From Actinotignum schaalii (GTDB lineage Bacteria; Actinomycetota; Actinomycetes; Actinomycetales; Actinomycetaceae): a stretch of DNA of 10,891 nt. The stretch is from the NCBI GenBank assembly GCA_946222725.1, contig CAMIHT010000036.1:1-10891 (forward strand). Direction: 5' to 3'. The notes beneath the pieces are model-generated. The model ran no database searches. It was not told the DNA's origin and saw only the letters and a list, made by a program, of their open reading frames with translations. Below are positions 1-7,203 of the stretch, in pieces. Numbering within the stretch: position 1 is the first letter of the stretch; each line of letters starts with the position of its first letter. The translations under genes were made by a program, and so were the position numbers.

Positions 1-1426
1 CCCTGGCTAGCGCCGCGGCCGCGGCCTCCCGCGTCCATACGGGGCCGTCGCAATAGGTTCGATAGGAGAGCGTATCGAGGCGCGGGCTCACGCACGGTTC
101 TAGGGCGACGACGCCGCACAAGCCCGCCAGTTCCTCCGGCTGCGCGAAGCGCAGCACCTGATCGGCCAAGCCGGCCCCGGCCGAATCGCCGAAAATCAGC
201 ACGGGTGCACTCGGGAAAACGCGCGTAATATAAGCGAGCGCAGCCCGGCAATCTTCCACCGCCGCTGGGAAAGGATGCTCGGGAGCCAGTCGGTAATCGG
301 GAACTACCACGGTGGCCTCGGCCAGCTGCGCAATCTCCGCGTTGCGGGCGTCATCGTAGCGGGCGCGGCCCGCCACGTAACCACCGCCGTGCAAGGACAG
401 GACCACGCGGGGCTGCGTCGTCGTGCTATCGGGGTGGAAAATACGCAACTCGAGGCCGTTTTCCGTAACGACCTCGCGGCGAATTCCCGCGGGTAGTTCC
501 GGCTCTGCTCCCAGTAGCGCCTCGCCCTCCGCGCGCATTGCCGCGGTATCCCAGGTGGTCTGCTCGGGGACGCCCGCGAGCAGCGGCGTGAGCTGCGGAT
601 CCAAGTACGGTTGCGGGCGCACCTGCGCTTTTGCGCACTCGGCGAGGAAGGGGTCCACGGCGGCGTAGAACGCGCTGTCCTGGTCGCGGCGCACCGTATG
701 TGTGGACTGCGGGATAAGTACTCCGCGCAGTTGCGGGTTGCGGTGTTCGGCCAGGGCTTCGATGCCGGCGGCTCCGAAAAGCACGTCATCGCCGTCGCCG
801 GTAACAAGGAGGGTTGGCATATGCAGCTGGCCGAGCACCTCACGGCCGGGGCGACCCACCACGCCGGTGGCAATGAAATCGAGATCAACCTCGGTTTTAC
901 CCTGCGCCCAGCCGGCATATTCGGAGGGTGTCCAGGTGGTGTAGGACTCGCGCAGCGAAGCGATGGCCTCGGGGAGGTATTCGCGCACCCGCTGCTGAGT
1001 TTTGCCCAGGCTTTCCGCGGCCTCGCGGTAGGTCTGTACCTGCTCCGGGGTGAGGAGTGCTGGATCTTCGAGCACTAGCCCCGCGATGAGGGCGGGATGC
1101 GCGGCGGCAATATGCGCGGCAACTGCACCGCCGAGGGAATGCCCCATGAGGAGAATCTGGCGCGAGGGCGTACTGGCCGCGGCCCGCACCACCACATCGG
1201 TTGCGCTGGCAACCAGGGCGGAAAAGGGATCGGCCAGGTCATCCTTGGCGAAACGGGCCGAGAGTCCGTGGCCGAGGAGATCGCAGAGCACTACTCGGTA
1301 GTCCCGCCCGTAATGCGCGGCGAGGCTGTGTAGCGAGGCGGCGCAATCGGTCACCCCGTGAAAAGCGACGATAGTGCCCTCGATGGGAGCCCCAGAAACT
1401 GAATACGATAACGCGGAATGCCTCAT
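1..1426 (-). CDS. Tandem two-domain alpha/beta hydrolase, C-terminus beyond window
   Basis: I translated the minus strand from ATG 1424-1426 and found no stop for 475 codons, down to base 2, so the gene continues past the left edge. AAAGGAG (1431-1437) lies 4 nt before the start. Residues about 1-250 form a MhpC-like alpha/beta hydrolase: oxyanion motif FHG (22-24), nucleophile elbow GHSLGG with Ser97, likely acid in VTGDGDD (Asp211-214) and likely catalytic His243 in STHTV. Residues about 275-475 form a second, different hydrolase of the hormone-sensitive-lipase/acetyl-esterase type: HGGGYVAGR (His346) and GDSAGAG with Ser415. Its acid and His would lie beyond the window. No signal peptide is seen, so it is probably a cytoplasmic esterase. 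The substrate is unknown. The divergent GntR gene and intervening inverted repeats suggest it is that regulator's target. Family calls are by motif; the fusion is seen directly. Confidence 0.88.
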   Translation of the reverse strand, partial: MRHSALSYSVSGAPIEGTIVAFHGVTDCAASLHSLAAHYGRDYRVVLCDLLGHGLSARFAKDDLADPFSALVASATDVVVRAAASTPSRQILLMGHSLGGAVAAHIAAAHPALIAGLVLEDPALLTPEQVQTYREAAESLGKTQQRVREYLPEAIASLRESYTTWTPSEYAGWAQGKTEVDLDFIATGVVGRPGREVLGQLHMPTLLVTGDGDDVLFGAAGIEALAEHRNPQLRGVLIPQSTHTVRRDQDSAFYAAVDPFLAECAKAQVRPQPYLDPQLTPLLAGVPEQTTWDTAAMRAEGEALLGAEPELPAGIRREVVTENGLELRIFHPDSTTTQPRVVLSLHGGGYVAGRARYDDARNAEIAQLAEATVVVPDYRLAPEHPFPAAVEDCRAALAYITRVFPSAPVLIFGDSAGAGLADQVLRFAQPEELAGLCGVVALEPCVSPRLDTLSYRTYCDGPVWTREAAAAALAR

Positions 1427-1482
1427 TGCGCTCCTTTGCTAGAAGATGCCCGCACGGCCGGGTGAGGTGCCCGAACCGAATA

Positions 1483-1522
1483 ACCCTAGGGTAATAAACA
1501 TCACCCTAGGCCGTCTAGGGTG
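1483..1522. promoter_or_regulatory. Cluster of CCCTAGGGT inverted repeats, candidate GntR operators
   Basis: Site 1 is the perfect 10-bp palindrome ACCCTAGGGT at 1483-1492. Site 2 is an inverted repeat with 8-bp perfect arms, CACCCTAG (1502-1509) and CTAGGGTG (1515-1522), separated by 5 nt. Each arm of site 2 resembles site 1 (ACCCTAGG, then CTAGGGT). The sites lie between the divergent hydrolase (start 1426) and the GntR regulator (start 1564). This is the usual place for an autoregulatory GntR/HutC operator. The repeats are seen directly; binding by the neighbouring regulator is inferred. Confidence 0.6.
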
Positions 1523-1549
1523 CGGCTGCCTTTCGCGATGAGATCTAGG

Positions 1550-1556
1550 TAATAAT
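1550..1556 (+). promoter_or_regulatory. Possible -10 box of the GntR gene (leaderless)
   Basis: An A/T-rich TAATAAT lies 7 nt before the ATG at 1564. A transcript from it would start at or next to the start codon. The only purine-rich stretch before the ATG (AAAGAG, 1557-1562) is too close to act as a normal ribosome site. No good -35 is visible. Confidence 0.3.
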
Positions 1557-1563
1557 AAAGAGC

Positions 1564-2238
1564 ATGAAGCCGAAATACGCAGCCGTGTACGAAAGTCTCC
1601 TCGCGACCATCGAGAAGCTGCAACCCGGTGCGAAACTCGATAGTGAATTGGAACTATCGCGCAAAATGGACGTGGCGCCTATGACGGTACGCCGCGCCCT
1701 GACACTGCTCGCGCAGGAGGGGCGCACTGTTGGCATTCCGGGGAAGGGGACCTTCGTGGCGGTGCCACGCCCGGAGCGGGGCAGGGAACCGCTGCCCAGC
1801 CTCGAGGAACACCTGCGCACCAGTCTTGACACGGAGCTTATTGGCTGCGCTTTGCAACGTGCTAACTCTGCCCAACGTGAAGCTTTCGGCTTGGATTCTG
1901 GAGAATTTGTGTATCTCGTCCGACAGTTGCGTACCGGGTCTGGTGTGCGCGGCGTCGAAGAAACCCACATCGATGCCAAGCATTTTCCCGATTTACTTTC
2001 TGAGGATCTCAGTCGTCCGGTGCGCGATTGTCTCGAAAATGCTTATGGATACCGTTTGGTAACAACACAGCTCACACTCGCGCACGGCACCGCCAGTGTG
2101 GACGATGCTGAAGTGCTCGATGTGGAACCGGGGAGTGGGGTGCTCTGCGTCTCCTGGCAGAGTGGGGATGAAAGTGGTAGGCCGCTGTTGTGTACTCGTG
2201 GGATTTTCGCGGGTGAGTTGCGGCTTGAGGTTCGTTAA
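1564..2238 (+). CDS. GntR-family (HutC/UTRA) transcriptional regulator
   Basis: The 224-residue length is typical of the HutC subfamily. Residues about 4-67 form a GntR winged helix: helix-turn-helix around SELELSRKMDVAPMTVRRAL (28-46), then the wing motif GIPGKGTFVA (57-66). The rest (about 80-224) matches a UTRA effector-binding domain, recognised by features such as VRQLRTGSGVRGVEETHID and the C-terminal strand ending RGIFAGELRLEVR. Such proteins usually repress a neighbouring catabolic gene until a small ligand binds UTRA. Here the likely target is the divergent double hydrolase, with the CCCTAGGGT repeats as operators, so the ligand may be that enzyme's substrate or product. The ATG at 1564 has no well-spaced ribosome site. 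The stop overlaps that of the convergent ArsR-like gene. Family call is firm; target and ligand are inferred. Confidence 0.88.
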   Translation: MKPKYAAVYESLLATIEKLQPGAKLDSELELSRKMDVAPMTVRRALTLLAQEGRTVGIPGKGTFVAVPRPERGREPLPSLEEHLRTSLDTELIGCALQRANSAQREAFGLDSGEFVYLVRQLRTGSGVRGVEETHIDAKHFPDLLSEDLSRPVRDCLENAYGYRLVTTQLTLAHGTASVDDAEVLDVEPGSGVLCVSWQSGDESGRPLLCTRGIFAGELRLEVR

Positions 2239-2900
2239 GAATTCTTGTGGGGGCTGCGCGGAATAATGGCCTGCAGGGTCACGAAAGGTGTGGCATTATC
2301 CGTGGCGTTTTCCGTGGCGGCGCCTTCTTGATGGGCCGCCGCGGCCGCCTCGTTATCCACTCGATATTCTTCCACGAGCTCGTACATTTTCTTGGAAAGA
2401 TCGGCAGCTTGCTTGCGAGTGAGAAGGACTTCCGCCGGGTGCAAACTGGTGAACAGTGGCCGTTCCTCCGGGTGATCGGTGCGAGCAGTCATCGCCGCCA
2501 GCCACAGCGAGGTGGCCCATTCCAGAATCGCGGTGCCAGCCGCGGTCACGCTTTTGGAATATTCGGGATTGGGCAGGCTGGAATCGGTGGCCATGCGCGG
2601 GGATGTGAGCGTCCACACTCGATCCCGCTTATCGCGCGCCCGGGTGGGATCCTCGCGAATCAGGCCGCCGCGAGCCAGAATCCGCAGGTGGTAGCTCATG
2701 GAATTAGCGGGTAGGTCCAGTTCTTCGGCCAGGTCGGCGGCGCGAGCGTGGCCTAGGCGGCTCAGGGTGTGAAGTAAACTTAAACGAACCGGGTGAGAAA
2801 GCGCCCGCAGCTGTTCGCGGTTGAGGCGAGCTGCCGTTTCTGTAGTGGTGGTCCCCGGCGCGGTCCTGCTCGATTCGGGGGTGCCGTCAGATGAAGCCAT
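2235..2900 (-). CDS. ArsR-like winged-helix regulator (HTH_20 type)
   Basis: This protein has 221 residues if the start is the ATG at 2898-2900. The frame stays open upstream to 3032, but that would run through the dyad and the divergent promoter. Residues about 27-100 are an ArsR-like winged helix: LNREQLRALSHPVRLSLLHTL (27-47), recognition helix region LPANSMSYHLRILARGGLI (63-81), then the wing with DKRDRVWTL (90-98). The rest is a helical C-terminal part with no clear domain. There is no cysteine in the protein, which argues against a classical thiol metal sensor. It sits divergent from a drug-exporter-like MFS gene, across a 30-bp dyad covering that gene's -35, so it is most likely an autorepressor and exporter repressor responding to an organic ligand. 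No ribosome site precedes the ATG; a TACAAT box 6 nt upstream suggests a leaderless mRNA. Confidence 0.83.
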   Translation of the reverse strand: MASSDGTPESSRTAPGTTTTETAARLNREQLRALSHPVRLSLLHTLSRLGHARAADLAEELDLPANSMSYHLRILARGGLIREDPTRARDKRDRVWTLTSPRMATDSSLPNPEYSKSVTAAGTAILEWATSLWLAAMTARTDHPEERPLFTSLHPAEVLLTRKQAADLSKKMYELVEEYRVDNEAAAAAHQEGAATENATDNATPFVTLQAIIPRSPHKNS

Positions 2901-2906
2901 GGGTTC

Positions 2907-2912
2907 ATTGTA
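2907..2912 (-). promoter_or_regulatory. -10 box of the ArsR-like gene, leaderless start
   Basis: On the minus strand, TACAAT is followed after 6 nt (GAACCC) by the ATG at 2900. The spacing puts the transcription start at the A of the start codon, which fits the lack of a Shine-Dalgarno sequence. The promoter is close to the dyad at 2939-2968, so autoregulation is plausible. Confidence 0.45.
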
Positions 2913-2938
2913 GCTGGAGTGCCCAATCCTCTCATATT

Positions 2939-2968
2939 CGCAACAAATATTGCGCAATATATGTTGCG
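2939..2968. promoter_or_regulatory. 30-bp near-perfect dyad, candidate ArsR-family operator
   Basis: The inner palindrome ATATTGCGCAATAT (2947-2960) is perfect. It is flanked on the same axis (2953.5) by CGCAACA (2939-2945) and TGTTGCG (2962-2968), with one mismatched pair at 2946/2961: 14 of 15 base pairs match. The A/T-rich dyad with TTGC/GCAA cores lies in the intergenic region between divergent regulator and exporter genes. It overlaps the exporter's predicted -35 box, the expected position for a repressor site. The symmetry is seen directly; the binding protein is inferred. Confidence 0.72.
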
Positions 2969-2978
2969 TAATTATAGT
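2950..2978 (+). promoter_or_regulatory. Promoter of the MFS exporter gene
   Basis: TTGCGC (2950-2955) and TATAGT (2973-2978) are separated by exactly 17 bp, a good sigma-70-type arrangement. Transcription would start near 2985, leaving a leader of about 40 nt with an AAGGAG ribosome site. The -35 box is in the centre of the dyad, so a protein bound there would block RNA polymerase. Confidence 0.55.
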
Positions 2979-3025
2979 GGGAGGTGGAAGCCAGGGAAAT
3001 GGCCAAAAATAGGCAAGGAGAAAGC

Positions 3026-4429
3026 ATGTCAAGCACGGCGAATGCGCCAGTCACAGTAACGGATCAGGTGGCTGACCAAGATCGGGCGCCTGCCTCGGAG
3101 CGTGAACCTGCCACCATCTGGGCATCCCGTGAATACCGGGCCTGGTTTGCCGGCGACCTCCTCCAAGACCTGGGCGCGGGCATTGCAATGTTCGCTTTCC
3201 CATTGGTCTGCCTGGCGGTTACCGGCTCCCCGGTCCACGCCGGAACTGTGGGCTTCTTCCAAGGTGCGGGCACCCTGCTGGGTATCCTCCCCGGGGGAGT
3301 TCTGGCGGACCGCCACAACCGGCGCACGCTGCGCCTGGTCTCCTCCGGACTGGGCGTGCTCGCGCAGCTCGCGCTGGTGGCACTGCTCCTCACCGGCACC
3401 GCGAACGTGGCCAACCTTGCCGCGCTCGCCTTCCTGGATCGCCTGCGTAATTCGCTGCTTTCCCCGGCCTCCAATTCCATGCTTAAACAGGTGGTGCCCG
3501 GGCGCTTACTGCCCAATGCCGTGGCCGCAAATCAAGGGCGCGACGCCGCAGTCACTCTGGCTACCGGCCCGGCCGGCGGAGCATTGCTCGCTATCCATCT
3601 CTACGTTCCTGCCCTCGCGCAAATCATCGGGCAGCTGGCGAGCATGGGGGCTACACTCCTCATGCGCGGGGATTACCGGCCCGGGCGTTCCTGCGGGGAT
3701 GAGTGCTCCGGCAGAGCCGGGTGCCCTGAGAACTCAGAAAACTCTGCGAGCTCTATCAGTACCGGACGTATCTCCCGCGCTCTCGCGGAATTCAACGAAT
3801 CCCTGCGCTGGATATGGGACCGCACTGCGGTGCGGGTGCTCCTTATCTGCGCCTGCCTGCTCAACCTGGGTTGGGCTGGCATGATGATGAGCGTAACCCT
3901 CGGCCTTGCCGACCGCGGGGTGGAGCCGGCGCTCATTGGCCTGCTCGCCACCGCGCTCGGCTGCGGGGCACTAGCCGGGGCGGTGGTTGCAGCCAAAGTG
4001 GTTGCCCGGGTGGCCTCCGGAGTGCTGATCGTGGCGGGATTCCTCATGTGCGCCGGCGTCGTCGCCCTGGTGCCTTTCCTTCCTGGCCTGGGGTGGATCG
4101 GCGCGGTGTACGCATTAATGGGCTTGATTATCCCCGCCGTCAATGCGGCGGTCATGGGCCTGGTCACCCTTATGACGCCCAACGAGCTCATGGGCCGCGT
4201 GGGTTCGGTCAGCCAGTTCTTCTCCTCTGGCGCGGCGGCCTTCGCGCCCGCGCTGGCCGGCTGGGGCATCGGCGCTCTGGGCTGGGAACTCACCCAGAGT
4301 GCCTTCGCCTTTCCCACCGCGCTCGCGGCCTTCGCCATGCTGGCCTCCGCGCAGGTCCGGCGCATCCCGGCCTCGCCGCAGTGGGAGAATTACCTGGAAG
4401 AAACCGGTGCTTTGAGTGCGCGGGATTAA
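3026..4429 (+). CDS. MFS efflux transporter (drug-exporter-like)
   Basis: This protein has 467 residues from ATG 3026, preferred over the in-frame ATG at 2984 because AAGGAG (3015-3020) lies 5 nt before it. A polar N-terminal tail (about 1-35) is followed by about 12 hydrophobic segments in two halves. MFS motif A is clear after segment 2: GGVLADRHNRR (90-100), with Asp95 and Arg96. The central loop (about 214-265) is polar and holds three close cysteines (223, 227, 233). The overall pattern resembles the DHA3/MFS_3 exporters, which use the proton gradient to expel drugs or siderophores across the inner membrane. Pairing with a divergent ArsR-like repressor and an operator over its promoter fits an inducible efflux pump. 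The substrate cannot be told. The gene is very G/C-rich at third positions and ends 40 bp from the convergent hydrolase. Confidence 0.85.
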   Translation: MSSTANAPVTVTDQVADQDRAPASEREPATIWASREYRAWFAGDLLQDLGAGIAMFAFPLVCLAVTGSPVHAGTVGFFQGAGTLLGILPGGVLADRHNRRTLRLVSSGLGVLAQLALVALLLTGTANVANLAALAFLDRLRNSLLSPASNSMLKQVVPGRLLPNAVAANQGRDAAVTLATGPAGGALLAIHLYVPALAQIIGQLASMGATLLMRGDYRPGRSCGDECSGRAGCPENSENSASSISTGRISRALAEFNESLRWIWDRTAVRVLLICACLLNLGWAGMMMSVTLGLADRGVEPALIGLLATALGCGALAGAVVAAKVVARVASGVLIVAGFLMCAGVVALVPFLPGLGWIGAVYALMGLIIPAVNAAVMGLVTLMTPNELMGRVGSVSQFFSSGAAAFAPALAGWGIGALGWELTQSAFAFPTALAAFAMLASAQVRRIPASPQWENYLEETGALSARD

Positions 4430-4469
4430 GGGCGACGCCGCACCTCTCGCACCGGAAGCTCAGGCGAAA

Positions 4470-5984
4470 TTACCGCCCCTGCGGTGAACTCAGGGGTGCC
4501 GGTGCCCCGTTCACCGCACGCTCCCACAGCTCACGCTCCACGGCGTGGAGCAAACGCCGGCCCACGGGCTCGAGGTACCCGGTCGCTTCCAGCGCATCAT
4601 CGACCTCATCGCAGGTTGCCTGGTAGTCCTCGAAAGAAGCGAAACGCCCCAAAATCGACTCGCGCGAGTGTAGGGTCATGAGGCCGTACACCGGATTAGA
4701 AGGTTCTCCGGGGAGGAAGTCCGCAATCGGATGAGCCACAATGCCCAGCTCAACGCCGCCTGAAAGCATTCCATCGCTATCTTTAATCCAGCGGTTCCCA
4801 TCGGCATCAAACCAGGTAGAAGGTGCAGCCGGCGCACCCTCCGCAGCCCACTTCTCCACGGCGGCCATGGATCCGGTAATAATGGGCTCAATAGGAAGCG
4901 CGCTGAGGGATTCGAGGAATGCGGTATCTATCTGGCGCGGGCGCCGCTTCGCCTTGACCACTTCCGAATTTTGCGGAATCACCCGCGAACGAGCATCAGA
5001 ATGCGGGGAGCGCGTTACGTGCCAATGCCGGCGCAGCGGCCCATCCCCAAGGTGGAAAGAATCCGGGCCAGCACCGAAGAGACTCACATCGGCCTCCGAA
5101 GAAGTGCTAATGATCGGCACATCGAGTTGGGCGGGTTCAACAAGGTAGGGGACAAACGCTGCTTGTTTCTCCTCGGTTCCGGGCGCCTCAAGATCAACAC
5201 CGCTGAGCATCTGCGGTGGAATCCCGGACTTGTGCTGGTTAATAGCTTTGACAAACACAGATCCAACCCCGGGAGCGTAACCGTCATACGTAGGTGCGCC
5301 GTCGGTTAGTCGCAAGAGATTATGGAAGTACGTCAGATACGTATTGGCATACACCGAGGATTGGGACTGACCGATAAGGAAAACATGCTCTAATTCAACG
5401 GGGCTATCCGATGAGCGTAACCACGCAGACACCTGGGCGATCACATCCCAGGCCAAGCCTTCTTCACACTCGTCGAGCTGCATAAACGGATTCCAGCCCG
5501 GCTCCGCAGCATCAATCTGGCGTGGCTTTCCACCCCAGCTCAGCTTTCCGTAACGCTCCGGATCAAAGGTCTGCAAGGCGGAAATCTGGATGGGCTTGGC
5601 CGTCACCGCGACATAGGTATGCCGTTTGCTCATGAGGTAGTCCCAGGCCCGCCGCCAATCATCTTCAATGTCGTATCCCTGCGAGGCGTTCAAAATGGAC
5701 ACCCACGCGGTCGGTGAACTCTCCTCCGCAGGGCGCCGCACCAGCACGCGGGTGCAATACGGGATTCCCTCTTTTTCTACGACGACGCAGGAGTTATCCT
5801 CCGGAGCGAAACCATAAATATTCGCGGTACCGGAAAGGAAATACTCCTCCTCAACGTATCCGTACGTGGCTAAATCTAGTGGTTCGCGTGCGAAACGCAT
5901 TGTAGAAAAGGGATAGCTTTTATCGTTGGCTGGAATCGGACCTACGGCATGGGGAACCGGTACGGTCAGTGTTGGTGCGTTCAT
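4470..5984 (-). CDS. Alpha/beta hydrolase domain protein (Abhydrolase_10-like)
   Basis: This protein has 504 residues from ATG 5982-5984. The adjacent ATG at 5987 is only 2 nt from the ribosome site; with 5984 the GGAG of GAGGGAG (5990-5996) is 5 nt away. The frame stays open to 6143, overlapping the LuxR gene, which I treat as chance. The nucleophile elbow is VFLIGQSQSS (201-210) with Ser207. The likely acid is Glu297 in STSSEAD, and the likely His is His328 in WHVTRSPHSD, the order and spacing of the Abhydrolase_10 family. An early block LVRRPAEESSPTAWVSILNA (81-100) corresponds to the first core strands. No signal peptide or membrane segment is seen, so it is probably cytoplasmic. It lies 121 bp downstream of the GAF-LuxR gene on the same strand, near a divergent MHS symporter, and may hydrolyse the imported compound. 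The reaction and substrate are inferred; lactonase or amidase activity is possible. Confidence 0.8.
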   Translation of the reverse strand: MNAPTLTVPVPHAVGPIPANDKSYPFSTMRFAREPLDLATYGYVEEEYFLSGTANIYGFAPEDNSCVVVEKEGIPYCTRVLVRRPAEESSPTAWVSILNASQGYDIEDDWRRAWDYLMSKRHTYVAVTAKPIQISALQTFDPERYGKLSWGGKPRQIDAAEPGWNPFMQLDECEEGLAWDVIAQVSAWLRSSDSPVELEHVFLIGQSQSSVYANTYLTYFHNLLRLTDGAPTYDGYAPGVGSVFVKAINQHKSGIPPQMLSGVDLEAPGTEEKQAAFVPYLVEPAQLDVPIISTSSEADVSLFGAGPDSFHLGDGPLRRHWHVTRSPHSDARSRVIPQNSEVVKAKRRPRQIDTAFLESLSALPIEPIITGSMAAVEKWAAEGAPAAPSTWFDADGNRWIKDSDGMLSGGVELGIVAHPIADFLPGEPSNPVYGLMTLHSRESILGRFASFEDYQATCDEVDDALEATGYLEPVGRRLLHAVERELWERAVNGAPAPLSSPQGR

Positions 5985-6105
5985 CATTTCTCCCTCGAAA
6001 TAATCTCCTGTGCGGTTAAATGCCAGCCTAGAGTCCGAGCTCTGAATTAGCTTGGCACATCGGGGTGAAAACACCTCCCATGGACTGTCGGGGGGATTAG
6101 TCTCT

Positions 6106-6981
6106 CTATGAGCTCGGTAGTATTCCGTAGCGTTCCGCTGCATCCAGTAGCTCCACTACATTGTGTGCTCCGAGTTTTCGCATGAGGGTGCGGCGATGGC
6201 TGCGCACCGTATTGATAGATACATGCAGAGCACAGGCCGCCTCGGAATTGGTGAGGCCCCGTGCAATTTGCGCTAATACCTCCCTCTCGCGGGGTGTAAG
6301 AGCCGGTGCGTTTCTCGATTCGGTTCTGCGTGGCGTATTTTGAGATCCGGAATTCTCCGGTGTTTCCGCGGTGACTTGAGTGGGGTTGGTGGGAAGCACG
6401 TCCCATACCTCCGCTAAACCTTCAGAATTGAGAATAGTTGCGTGAGGTGCGGTGCGCAGAAGTAGCGCAGCGAGGGTGGAAAGCTGGGAGATACGCAACC
6501 GATCTGTTGTCGAAAAAGCTCCGGCTCGCGAATGGGATTCCAGCCAGATCGTGCCCTCTAATTCTTGGCCGATGATGCAGGGCTGAATAACCGCGGATGT
6601 GTGAGTTGCTTCGGAAGCCGAGCGAAATAGCGGCCGAGTTCGTTCGTAGGCGAGCGAAGAATCGTCCGGGAAGGAATACAGGCGAGCTACCTCTGCGGGG
6701 GTACGGGCCCAGTACTGTTCGCGGCAGTCAAGAGTTCTTCCAAAGGTCGAATCGGATTCCACCAAGAGAGTGGAATTGTAATGACGCAGCCCGTATACGC
6801 CCAGTACCGCAAAGGTATTCTGGCGCGGCAAGAATACGTGGAAAGAAATGTAGTCTGCATGAGGTGCCACGTCCGCAAGTAAAGCAACGAAATAGCGCGC
6901 GATGGCCCGGCGGTCATCGGCTGCGTGGAGCGCTTGGATTGCGTCCGTCAAACGCTGTGAGAATTGTAGGTTTGTTCGCAT
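6106..6981 (-). CDS. LuxR-family transcriptional regulator with N-terminal GAF-like domain
   Basis: This protein has 291 residues. The C-terminus (about 227-285) is a LuxR/GerE helix-turn-helix: LTPREREVLAQIARGLTNSE, then INTVRSHRRTLMRKLGA with the recognition helix around 256-268. The N-terminal part (about 15-180) has the alternating strand/helix pattern of a GAF-type sensor, including FAVLGVYGLRHYNS (57-70) and IIGQELEGTIWLESH (136-150). A Ser/Thr/Pro-rich linker lies at about 196-226. There is no phosphoacceptor receiver domain, so it probably senses a small molecule directly. It is divergent from the MHS symporter and upstream of the hydrolase on its own strand, making both likely targets; LuxR-GAF proteins often activate. 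The start lacks a strong ribosome site (only GGCGGTG nearby), so it is less certain than the family call. Confidence 0.84.
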   Translation of the reverse strand: MRTNLQFSQRLTDAIQALHAADDRRAIARYFVALLADVAPHADYISFHVFLPRQNTFAVLGVYGLRHYNSTLLVESDSTFGRTLDCREQYWARTPAEVARLYSFPDDSSLAYERTRPLFRSASEATHTSAVIQPCIIGQELEGTIWLESHSRAGAFSTTDRLRISQLSTLAALLLRTAPHATILNSEGLAEVWDVLPTNPTQVTAETPENSGSQNTPRRTESRNAPALTPREREVLAQIARGLTNSEAACALHVSINTVRSHRRTLMRKLGAHNVVELLDAAERYGILPSS

Positions 6982-7203
6982 GCTGCACCGCCATTCGTTA
7001 CACGGATTTTTGAATATTACTTCCGGTGATTACGGACTAGTCTACTCGTCTGATGGTGTGAAGAGAGAGTAAATAATTCACCCGCTTTGACGCGGTTTTA
7101 ATCACCATGCTCTCAGTACGCTAGCGAATGGACGTAAGGGAACGCCCACGATTTACCGCATATAACGGATGCAATGCAGCTCCGTTGCGCGAAAGGATAA
7201 CCA
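6982..7203. promoter_or_regulatory. Divergent control region between LuxR and symporter genes
   Basis: These 222 bp lie between two divergent starts and hold no gene I can support. TATAAC at 7161-7166 (plus strand) could be the symporter's -10, about 38 nt before its start, but no matching -35 is found, as expected for an activator-dependent promoter. The palindrome GACTAGTC is at 7035-7042. GTGAA (7058-7062) and TTCAC (7077-7081) form a short split inverted repeat. The ribosome site AAAGGA (7192-7197) is 6 nt before ATG 7204. None of the repeats is long enough to name as the LuxR site with confidence. Confidence 0.35.

Noticed and set aside
304..918. Long open frame on the minus strand, 204 codons, with an ATG start
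   Set aside because: It lies in another frame inside the double hydrolase, whose frame shows intact catalytic motifs; the translation is Arg/Ser-rich noise.
611..1078. Plus-strand open frame of 155 codons
   Set aside because: Antisense to the first hydrolase domain, no recognisable motif, no ribosome site.
3814..4626. Plus-strand open frame of 270 codons across the exporter end
   Set aside because: Out of frame with the exporter's membrane segments, Arg/Gly-rich, and runs into the convergent hydrolase; typical GC-rich shadow frame.
5985..6143. N-terminal extension of the 504-residue hydrolase to an ATG at 6143
   Set aside because: It would overlap the LuxR stop region and has no hydrolase-like sequence; ATG 5984 has a well-spaced GGAG.
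7083..7096. CCGC-GCGG hairpin followed by TTTT as a terminator upstream of the symporter
   Set aside because: The stem is only 4 bp and no plus-strand gene ends nearby.
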